Positions 56,434-64,000 of a stretch of 64,000 nucleotides of DNA are shown in pieces. Location of the stretch: assembly GCF_017916325.1 (NCBI RefSeq), contig NC_090160.1, forward strand, positions 67,001-131,000. Reading direction: 5' to 3'. Origin of the DNA: Leishmania martiniquensis (Eukaryota > Euglenozoa > Kinetoplastea > Trypanosomatida > Trypanosomatidae). Both the position numbers and the translations under genes were made by a program. The notes below the pieces were generated by a model. It was not told the DNA's origin. It saw only the letters and a list, made by a program, of their open reading frames with translations, and made no database searches. Within the stretch, counting starts at the first letter, position 1. The number at the start of each line of letters is the position of its first letter.

Positions 56434-57324
56434 CTAATACAGGTAGGGCACCCTCTTCTTACCCTCCATAATGTATACCGACTCCTTCGGGATCGCGTAC
56501 TTGGTCACGAGCATCTCCGCCAGCTGATCCACCAGGTTGCCCTGAATGTCGATGCAGTCCTGGTGCTTACCTTCCTCTGCCGCACGCACGCCGGCGCCGC
56601 AGGAGAAGCGCTTGCGCCATTCCCTCGACACATCCTTCAGGTTGAAGCCGAAGAGATCCATCCCGAAAACAGAGGTGATCATGCGCCGCCCAGTGCGCTT
56701 CTCCACATCTAGCACGACAATACGCTCGAGTGCCTTCTTAATGCCGCGCCCTTCCAGCAATGCCTCGAGGCGGTCTTTCTCCGTCAAGATGCGGCGTCGG
56801 CGGCCGCGCTCCTCTGCGTCAGCGAGATCTGCCGCATGCTCTTGTAGCCACGGCCGACATTTCTCCATCACGCCACTGAACTCGCACATCTCCGCCGGGA
56901 AAGTGCAGATGGGGCAGTAGAGCACCTCCACCGCCTTCTGACGCGTCACAAGGAGCGGCTCGCCCTCCCCGTCCCCCTCCGCCACCGCTTCCTCTGCCTT
57001 GCCGTCCTCGTTCGCGCCCTTGCCCTTGTTTTTCTTCAGCTGGCTGTCGAGCTTCTTGAGGCGGTTGCCCCTGTACTCTTTTTTCCTTTTCTTGCGATCG
57101 TCGCTGTCGCTGTCGCTGCCACGCTCCGAGCCGCGATCGCTGTGCTGTCTGAACGTGGCTGCGGCGCATTCAGCAGCAGCCGATACACCCGTACCACCCT
57201 CGCCACCCTCAGCGTCGGCGGCTGGCATCGTCGTGGGTGCCGTGTCGTGGTCCTCCTCACGCTCTTCATCACTGCAAGACTGGGCGTGCGTCGTCGCCCT
57301 CGACTTTTTCTTGTTGCGCGCCAT
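56434..57324 (-). CDS. DENR: Density-regulated protein DENR, translation re-initiation factor (296 aa)
   Basis: A zinc-binding N-terminal module, YCPIC (136-140) with C147 and C156 (TFPAEMCEFSG, KCRPWLQ), is followed by a SUI1/eIF1-like domain at about 200-290. RKRFSCGAGVRAA and QGNLVDQLAEML match the KFSCGASV and QGDFTDDI-type core of DENR. DENR works with MCTS1 to remove deacylated tRNA and recycle 40S subunits, allowing re-initiation after short upstream ORFs. The linker is highly charged, and the first 130 residues are an acidic/basic disordered extension (Glu/Asp/Ser then Lys/Arg-rich) that makes the protein longer than the roughly 200-residue human form. The start at 57324 is an ATG, MARNKKKSRA. 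MCTS1 is not in the window. Confidence 0.95.
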   Translation of the reverse strand: MARNKKKSRATTHAQSCSDEEREEDHDTAPTTMPAADAEGGEGGTGVSAAAECAAATFRQHSDRGSERGSDSDSDDRKKRKKEYRGNRLKKLDSQLKKNKGKGANEDGKAEEAVAEGDGEGEPLLVTRQKAVEVLYCPICTFPAEMCEFSGVMEKCRPWLQEHAADLADAEERGRRRRILTEKDRLEALLEGRGIKKALERIVVLDVEKRTGRRMITSVFGMDLFGFNLKDVSREWRKRFSCGAGVRAAEEGKHQDCIDIQGNLVDQLAEMLVTKYAIPKESVYIMEGKKRVPYLY

Positions 57325-58653
57325 CTTTTATGACGGTGCTCGGCTCTGCACCTCTTGTGGATGCCCGGGCCGTCCAGGGGCGAGCGGATCACGTTTGTAG
57401 TCACTTCTTTGGGTGGAAAAGGGGCGGTGAGCACGCTCGCCACTCAAAGTAACCCGCAGCACGTGGCGGCGATACGGAGTGCGTGCGTGCGTGGGGGGAG
57501 GGGGCAGATGTCAGATGGCAGAGCCACCCATAGAGAAGAGAGAGGCGAGAAGAGTGAGGCCGAGAGGGCTCGCATAGCGGTGACGCCGAGAGAAGCCATG
57601 CAAAAAAAAAGGCCCTCCCTCAAAACCCTGCGCGAGGCCGCTCTTGCACACCCCATAGGGCAGCCATGCGGGTGAGCGCTGGCGAATGAGGCGCAGTGGC
57701 ACCCTCTGAATTGAGTGACCAAAGCGATCCTCTGCGGCAGGTCAGTAGGCGGTCCCACCCATGACCCCTTCTCCAGAGACAGCCACGCGTGGAAATGGTG
57801 GCCAAATGCTGCGTTTCGTTGCCTCAGCGTGTAACGACAGAGAGAGAGAAAGAGAGACGGACCGACCGACCGACAAGCGCAAGGGCGGCCCGAAACTCAC
57901 GCCGTGCCAGGCGGCACTCTCGCGAGAGTTGAGTGGGGGTGTGAAATGCGCAACCACGGCCAGCCTCGTTTGGTGCGAAGGCGCTAACGTAGACGATGGC
58001 GAAAGGCGGCTTGATCTGCTGCGGATTCGTGCTTGAAGGGAGGGAGAGAGGGAACGGAAGGGGCTAGCGGCAATCCAGGCCAGGGAAGAGGTGCGACGGG
58101 TAAACTAAAGAAGCGCGTAGCCTTCGCTTCCGAGGAGGGGGCACATGATGCGGTTGGGGAAGGGAAGTGGGGCACAGAGGGCATCGTAAAACACCGAAAG
58201 GAGGTGAGGCCAAAGACAGCCTCTCATTCCAACGAGCCTATTCTCGTTTCACATAGTTGTGCCCACCGCCCGCCCCCTCCCTCCCCCCCACACACACATA
58301 CGCACGCGCCTCTTCTTCTGCCAACCCATGCACACACTTGCACTCGCATACATGTAGGCTGACCGCTTGGACAATCAGAGGGCGGAGAAGTCCGCCGCCA
58401 CACGGAGATACAGGCACAGATGCGCTAGCAGGCGTTGCTAGTATGTATAGCACAGGGTAGCTTGAGACGGCAAATTCTGCAACGGAGCGCTTGGTGGCAC
58501 ACTGGGTATATGTAGACGTGTTTGTTGGACGGATGCGGAGCGTCGTTAAGCCCAGACAAGAGGCGCACGCCACCGTGCACGCCACCGCGCGTCATTGCCC
58601 TCCTCTCCCAAGCGAGAAGACCAGCAGCGAACGAGGCGCGGCCAGCTCCACCC
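57325..58653. other. Intergenic region, no gene supported
   Basis: Spacer between the 1513-aa stop and DENR start. A minus-strand pyrimidine-rich block is present at 57836-57880 and (CA)n near 58287-58300. No gene recognised. Confidence 0.7.
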
Positions 58654-61600
58654 TTAGAGCTCACGATATAGATGGATGCCCATGCCCGACGAGTGTCCCT
58701 CCCTGCTCGCGTCATCGACTCGGCAGATGGAGCTGTCAAGAACGCGCACCGCGAAGACATTCGACGGCGTCTCCTCCGAGGAACGGCTCCGGTCGCCGGG
58801 GTCATCACCAGCGGGCCCCGCGCACGGCCCCAAATGAATGATATCGCTGGAACAGTCTGGGTCGATTTTAACTGAGGTGTTGCCTTGGTCTGGCGCCGGC
58901 CAGCGGTCGCGCTGCGGAGGCTCCAGCATCGGTGAAGAGAACGGCGGCGAGTGCGCGCGGAGCTTGCCCGATATCGGAGACGGGAGCTTGTAGAGGTGCC
59001 CTAGCTCGCTTGCAGACGAGGGTGACGCACCCTGACGAGCGGGAACAGTGTCGCCGGCGCCAGCAGGCCGACGCCGCACACAGCTGCGCGGCGGCCGCGT
59101 GCTCTCGACCGACTGGAAATAGATATCGCTCCCTTCGCTAGTCTTTACGGACAGGCACTTGTCAAGAGCCGCGTCTGAGGACGGTGGCACGTGTACGGCC
59201 GGCTGCCTCGAGTCCTCCTCGAGGAGCGGCCGCCCGCGGTCCCCTGCGCGTGCACCCACCACGGGAGAGGGCGCAGCTGTCGAAGTTGCCTGGAGACGCA
59301 CTGTCGGCTCAGTGGGCGGCGAAAAATCGCTTGCTTCGATCTCGTGCAGCGGGTTGAGATGATAAGAGCTGCCTGTGGGGTTGCGCGGGGACTTCGATTC
59401 TTTCAAGTATCGCTTCTCCTCAAGGCTGTGGCAGCCGTCAGCCGACAACTTGCTGCAGCTCCGCAGCGGGTGCGGCGCTGGCGCAGTGCGATCCATGTGC
59501 GAGGAGGCGTCGCTGCCAGGTTCACGACCCTCCTTGGTGCCGGTGCCAGCGCTAGCAGCGGAACGCAAGCTACCAAGGGACGGCGGACGCGCCGCCGAAA
59601 TGAGTACTGAGGTGGAGGGCGAGTGCTTGTCCTCATGCAGCGGCACTGACGTCGAAGGCATTCCGGCAGGATGGTGCTTTGACGTGAGGTTTGTCGGCTC
59701 GAGCAGGTGCGGTGCGGGAGCCGCAGCCTTCGGATCCCCCAAAACGTCCTTGGTGTGCGTTTGTAGGCTTTGCTGGCCTTCCCAGGATGCCCCCCTCGCT
59801 GCCGAGTAGTGCGATACCTCGCAGTGAGGGGAGCTGCTGAGCTTTGGTGAGCCCATCTCGTCAATGCTCACGTACAAGACCTCCTGCTGCTCTGGGCGGA
59901 GCCTGGGCGGGCTGACACCGCGCCGCACGATCGGTGGAATGAGCTGTGGCTGAAGCGGCACTGAAGAGCATTCACTAGAGAGTCCCGAGTCGACCACACT
60001 TCGGTTGCAGCGCGGCGTCAGGAGCAGCAACTGCCCAGACGGCGCCGTGATTGCCGCGTTGGACGCTTGTGCGCGCGGCGTCGCAGGTCTTTGGGTGGCT
60101 GATCGCGAGAGCGCCTTCTGCGCCCTACCCTGCAGCGGTTCAGCGGCAATGGTCGCAGTTGACGGAGGCGCCGGCTTCGCTGCGAGCGGTGCGGCTTTCA
60201 AGTTGCTTGAAAGGGAGCGTACAAACCCTTCCAGGTGCTGGCCGCTATCAATAGGAAACACACGAATCTCGCGCACCAAGTCAGGGCTGCGCTGGACCTC
60301 AGTAAGCTGGGCCTTTATGCTGGACAGCACGCCGAGCATCTCCTCCTCCTGCTGCTGTATGATCTTGAGCACAGTACTCAGCATCTGCTCCTTGTTCTGG
60401 CTCATGTACAGCAGCAGTTCCTCCTTGGACAAGCCGCCAGCACGACGCACCTTCATCACCTCCGCCCAAACGCTGTCGATCTCGCGCTTGATGAAGTCTT
60501 TGAAGCTCGTAAATTCGCGCTTGCGCACGAACTGATAGGTGGGCAGCAGTACCTCAGCCAAATTGGACCCACGAGAAGGGGAGGACTTTGACAAGGCGCT
60601 CTCTACCGGCGCTGCTTCCAGGAGCGCGTCCGACGAGGTCGCCGACTTCCTCGGGATCGTTCTGGCACCCGTCGTTGCTGGCCGCACTTGCACCCGCGCT
60701 GGCAACCTGCAATCTGTCCTGTCCTGACGCAAAAGGAACACCTCACCAGTTGAGCTTCCGGGGACCTCCACGACGTCCGCCTCCCGTGCCGTCAGAGCCT
60801 CCACACGAAGGCTGCGGTGGGCCCTCAGCTGGTCCGGCGTGTTGGGGTGTTTGACGAGCGCGGTGGTGTCGCCAACGCGGTGCTCCCTCTCTGCCTCCCT
60901 CGCGGTGAGAGCTGCCAGGGACGCCGAAGAGGAGCGCGGGACCTTCGTCTCGGATAGGGTTGCCAGAGCTTTGCCGCTCTCCACCAGCGGCGACCTCGGC
61001 GACGGTGGCGGCGGTTGGTCTTGCTGAGCAGGTGCTGCAGCTGCTCGCATGGCCCGCAGCTGTTTCAAGTGCTTTTGGAGCGCCCCTTCAAGAACATCAA
61101 CTCTCTCCAGTGCAAGACGCACTTCACCGACGACGCGCACGCTCTCCTCCTGCGCTATTCTGGCTGTTCTGGCGCTCTCCGCTGCCTCTAGCGCAGCTGC
61201 GTTGGCTTCCCTTGACGCGTCCTCGAACCGCGTAGCCGTGGCTGCGGCCGCTGCATCGTTCGCTATGGACGTGCTGCCAGCGTGGATCAAGTTCGCGCAG
61301 TTGCTGAACCCCGGCGCTTGCGAAGTGCGCAGTGGCTGCAAGGAGGCCCGCAGCCCTTTGATGTCCTCCTCATGCTGCCCCGGACGCTCATTCTGCTCAT
61401 CGTCGTCCCGGTCGATCTCCTCCACCGTTGCGGTGTCTGAGGTGGCGCGTGGTACCTTTGCTAAGGTGGACGACGAGGGACCCGCAGTGGCGGCGGTAGC
61501 TGCGGTGGCCGGCTGCCTTGTCGCCGTCTTGTGGAACTCTATGGCCACCGCTGGGTCTTGCTTCTGAGGTGCTCGCGAGGGGGACCTGGTGGCAGGGGCT

Positions 61601-63195
61601 GCCATGGTTGGCTGCTGGGTCGCACGAAGATGCGCAGCGCGAAGCTCCTCTAGGGACCGCCAGACGTCCTTGCTATGCTCCGCCAGCGCACAGAGCTCCA
61701 CGCGCACGGCGCTCTCCAACGTCGACAACTGTGTTTGAACTTCACTGAAGCTGCGCTGCGCTACGAAAACGCTCTTGGCGTCGTCCCACAGCTTTGCCAA
61801 GCCGCGATTCACCTCTGTGTGGAGCATTTCTGAGTATGGGCTCGTCATGACGGATGCTGAGGTCTGTTGCAGGCGCTCCAGCATGTCGGCATGGGCGGCT
61901 CGTACCGCAGCTTCCGTCACTTGCTTTAACTGCGCCACATCATCGTCCACATGGGCAGCGAACGTCTTCAGGTATTCTTGCATGGAGGCGCAGTCATCTG
62001 CGATGCGGCCCAGGCGCTGCTCCTGTACGCCCAATGCGCTTTGCACCTCCTGCATCGGCTTCACACTATTCTCCTGCACAGAACTAGCCAATGCCGTTAA
62101 ATCACGGCGCAGCGAGTCTGTCGTTGCAACGAAGCGGTCCTGCACAGCGCTGACCTCTGACTGCAACGCTTGATCTCTCGCGGCAGAACGCTGTTGCGCC
62201 GCAGCCACATCCTCGCCGATCTTCGCGCTGAGGTCGGTGACACTCCCGCGCCAGTTCAGGTCCACCGTCTCGATCTGAGAGTCGTGCTTGGCAAGCTCTT
62301 GCAGGATTGCCTGGTGCGCTGTTGCCTGCCGCTTGTCCTGCACCTGAGTGTGCTGCACCACCCGCGCCATCTCGTTCGCGAGCCCGTTCGCGGCAGACTG
62401 GATGGACGCCCGCAAACTAGACTCCAAGTCGCCGATGCGCCGCCGCAGGTCACTGATGTCCGTCTGCTCCGCACTATGTAGCTGATTCATGTCAATGCGC
62501 ATACGCTGATCGAGGGCTGCGAGCTCCTGCTTGATGCGCTCCACTGCGCCGTCCATATCACCACGCTGCTGAGCGGCGGCCCTTCGCACATCGTCGGAGA
62601 GAGACCCGTGCACGTCACGAAGCGCATCGCGCATGGCGCTCTCAAGGTTGTCGCTTCGCTGGCGCAGCGCGGCAATCTCGGCGTTCATTTGCTGCTGCAG
62701 GGCGAGGAAGTCGTCATGACTGCGCGTCTCGATGGCCTGCGCCGCGCTCGCCATGCTCTGCAGCTGCGCTTGGAGAGTGCGTATTGCCTCGGCAGACGCG
62801 GTCTCGCCGGTTAGCGCGCGGTGGTGCGCCCCACTGACCTCAGCCTGAAGGCGCTGCTCCATTCCACGTAGCGCCGCATCATGTTTGTCGTTCACATCAC
62901 GCAGTGCCGCGCCCTGCCCTTGGACCTCGGCCTGCAGCGCACTAAGGCGCTCGCTGTGGCTCTCCACAGCTGCCTGGATGCGATGGACAACCTCCGAGGT
63001 GCTGCCGCCTCGTTCCTCGAGGAGTGCATACAAGTGCTGCTGAGTCTGCTCGCGGCTGCGGGACTCAGCCGCGGCGTACTGCTCTACGTCCCGCAGTCGC
63101 TGCAGCACTGCACCGATGGTTAGCTCCTGCTGCCGAATAATGTCCTCCAGGGACAGCATGCGCTGCGCCAGGGACACGACGCCGTCGGATGTCAT
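58654..63195 (-). CDS. Very large coiled-coil/disordered protein (1513 aa)
   Basis: The longest gene. Residues 1 to about 515 form a coiled coil built mainly of Glu, Gln, Arg, Ala and Leu heptads, starting MTSDGVVSLAQRMLSLEDII. About 520-880 is mostly disordered with one further helical block (FEDASREANAAALEAAESAR) near 650. Residues about 885-990 form an island of conserved-looking helices (YQFVRKREFTSFKDFIKREI, then KIIQQQEEEMLGVLSSIKAQ), more like a folded domain. The last 500 residues are Ser/Pro-rich and disordered, with many likely phosphosites. No catalytic motif. It looks like a kinetoplastid cytoskeletal scaffold, with flagellar or basal-body placement as inference. The ATG at 63195 follows an AG 4-8 nt upstream in a (CA)n-rich sense region. 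Confidence 0.92.
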   Translation of the reverse strand: MTSDGVVSLAQRMLSLEDIIRQQELTIGAVLQRLRDVEQYAAAESRSREQTQQHLYALLEERGGSTSEVVHRIQAAVESHSERLSALQAEVQGQGAALRDVNDKHDAALRGMEQRLQAEVSGAHHRALTGETASAEAIRTLQAQLQSMASAAQAIETRSHDDFLALQQQMNAEIAALRQRSDNLESAMRDALRDVHGSLSDDVRRAAAQQRGDMDGAVERIKQELAALDQRMRIDMNQLHSAEQTDISDLRRRIGDLESSLRASIQSAANGLANEMARVVQHTQVQDKRQATAHQAILQELAKHDSQIETVDLNWRGSVTDLSAKIGEDVAAAQQRSAARDQALQSEVSAVQDRFVATTDSLRRDLTALASSVQENSVKPMQEVQSALGVQEQRLGRIADDCASMQEYLKTFAAHVDDDVAQLKQVTEAAVRAAHADMLERLQQTSASVMTSPYSEMLHTEVNRGLAKLWDDAKSVFVAQRSFSEVQTQLSTLESAVRVELCALAEHSKDVWRSLEELRAAHLRATQQPTMAAPATRSPSRAPQKQDPAVAIEFHKTATRQPATAATAATAGPSSSTLAKVPRATSDTATVEEIDRDDDEQNERPGQHEEDIKGLRASLQPLRTSQAPGFSNCANLIHAGSTSIANDAAAAATATRFEDASREANAAALEAAESARTARIAQEESVRVVGEVRLALERVDVLEGALQKHLKQLRAMRAAAAPAQQDQPPPPSPRSPLVESGKALATLSETKVPRSSSASLAALTAREAEREHRVGDTTALVKHPNTPDQLRAHRSLRVEALTAREADVVEVPGSSTGEVFLLRQDRTDCRLPARVQVRPATTGARTIPRKSATSSDALLEAAPVESALSKSSPSRGSNLAEVLLPTYQFVRKREFTSFKDFIKREIDSVWAEVMKVRRAGGLSKEELLLYMSQNKEQMLSTVLKIIQQQEEEMLGVLSSIKAQLTEVQRSPDLVREIRVFPIDSGQHLEGFVRSLSSNLKAAPLAAKPAPPSTATIAAEPLQGRAQKALSRSATQRPATPRAQASNAAITAPSGQLLLLTPRCNRSVVDSGLSSECSSVPLQPQLIPPIVRRGVSPPRLRPEQQEVLYVSIDEMGSPKLSSSPHCEVSHYSAARGASWEGQQSLQTHTKDVLGDPKAAAPAPHLLEPTNLTSKHHPAGMPSTSVPLHEDKHSPSTSVLISAARPPSLGSLRSAASAGTGTKEGREPGSDASSHMDRTAPAPHPLRSCSKLSADGCHSLEEKRYLKESKSPRNPTGSSYHLNPLHEIEASDFSPPTEPTVRLQATSTAAPSPVVGARAGDRGRPLLEEDSRQPAVHVPPSSDAALDKCLSVKTSEGSDIYFQSVESTRPPRSCVRRRPAGAGDTVPARQGASPSSASELGHLYKLPSPISGKLRAHSPPFSSPMLEPPQRDRWPAPDQGNTSVKIDPDCSSDIIHLGPCAGPAGDDPGDRSRSSEETPSNVFAVRVLDSSICRVDDASREGHSSGMGIHLYREL

Positions 63196-64000
63196 TCCTG
63201 CTGCGTGCGTGTGTCTGTGTGTGTGTGTGTTTATGTATATGTGTGTGTGGCTGGGAGAGGGGGGCGAAGAAGGGGCGGACTGGCAGTTGCAGCACCAGAG
63301 ACCCGTAGAGATACACCATCTATGAGTGGAGAGGAGGAGTCAAGGCCACCAGAGGGGGAGGGGGGCGAAAGGGGAGGTCGCGCTCGATGATCTCCGGTGT
63401 CCTCACCAGAAAGGAAGCGAAAGGAACAGAGAGGAGTTGGGGGCTTGTGGGGGGGAGATATGCTTCAGCAGCCGTTGTGTTCGATGGCCAATGGAGTAGG
63501 GGCGCCTGTGGGCGTATGTATATGTGAGTGTGGAGGGGGGGCGACAGGGAGTGAGGGAGGAAGAGGGAGAGAAAAAGGGGGGTCGGAGAGGCTGTAATGG
63601 GCCTACCTCCATCAGCTGGTACCCCTCCCCTTCTCTGCACCCTTTGTGTCAATGGAAGGGCAGAGGTAGGGAGGGGGGAGGGCTTCCTGTCCGTTGGAGT
63701 GCCTGCGCAATGTGCAATGCGCTCCTGCTGTCTTGTGTGTGTGTGTGTGTATGCGCGTACGGATAAGTGCTACTGCGTGTAAACAACCGTGCGCATCAGC
63801 TTGCGCGCTCGCCGACCACCAGCGACACAAGGCGAGAGATGAAGAGCATGTGAAATGGAGAGAAGATCCGCCTGAAAGAGTGTATGAGTCTAGAAATGCG
63901 TTTACGCTCGGCATGCCGCATAGCGACGCCGCCAAGATGACACACAAGCACGCGCTGAGACTGCCCAAGTAGAAGAAGGTGCCTCTATTGAAAGGTGGCA
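63196..64000. other. Intergenic region at the window's right edge
   Basis: Upstream of the 1513-aa gene. (GT)n near 63208-63248, a G/A-rich stretch 63335-63380 that is pyrimidine-rich in the sense strand, and (GT)n near 63733-63750. Nothing else recognised; any gene beyond is outside the window. Confidence 0.75.

Noticed and set aside
55703..56434. 243-codon minus-strand frame after DENR
   Set aside because: Starts at GTG rather than ATG, and its composition resembles UTR; no motif seen.

Overview
The window looks like nuclear DNA of a trypanosomatid, most likely Leishmania or a close Leishmaniinae relative. All convincing genes lie on the minus strand. They appear intronless, have GC-rich third codon positions, and are separated by 0.5-3.6 kb spacers rich in (GT/CA)n, (AT)n and purine/pyrimidine runs. 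Several start codons are preceded, in the coding sense, by a pyrimidine run and then the first AG, as expected of spliced-leader trans-splicing acceptors. I found no rRNA, tRNA, CRISPR array or complete mobile element. The window fits part of one polycistronic unit transcribed from 64000 toward 1. Species and chromosome cannot be fixed from sequence alone.

Layout in transcription order (right to left). 63-43 kb: a 1513-aa coiled-coil protein, DENR, a 100-aa protein, a COP9 subunit 7-like PCI protein, an 843-aa coiled-coil protein, a short Fcf2-type rRNA-processing protein, a 124-aa Cys-containing basic protein, and a DUF1308/PIN-like protein. 42-30 kb: a ZZ-like plus RING-H2 protein, a SPRY protein, B9D2 of the ciliary transition zone, and an FCP1-like protein with BRCT halves and an RS/RD tail whose catalytic aspartates are missing. 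30-23 kb: a 90-aa membrane-type protein, diphthine-ammonia ligase DPH6 and an RRM-YTH protein. 23-20 kb: a long spacer with a SIDER-like retroposon candidate and a protein-like remnant. 20-1.5 kb: a 688-aa and an 1182-aa coiled-coil protein, dynein light chain LC8, a kinesin-like protein with a dead motor domain, a short Bud13-like protein, a PTPMT1-like phosphatase, and a protein with a CID-like N-terminus and zinc knuckle.

Two themes recur. One is RNA metabolism: YTH reader, FCP1-like pseudophosphatase, Bud13-like, CID-like, Fcf2, DENR, DUF1308 and DPH6. The other is the cytoskeleton and flagellum: B9D2, LC8, the degenerate kinesin and four large coiled-coil proteins. Trypanosomatid gene clusters are not functional operons, so adjacency alone is weak evidence of shared function. 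The most notable observations are the RRM-YTH reader, the motor-dead kinesin and the FCP1-like pseudophosphatase.
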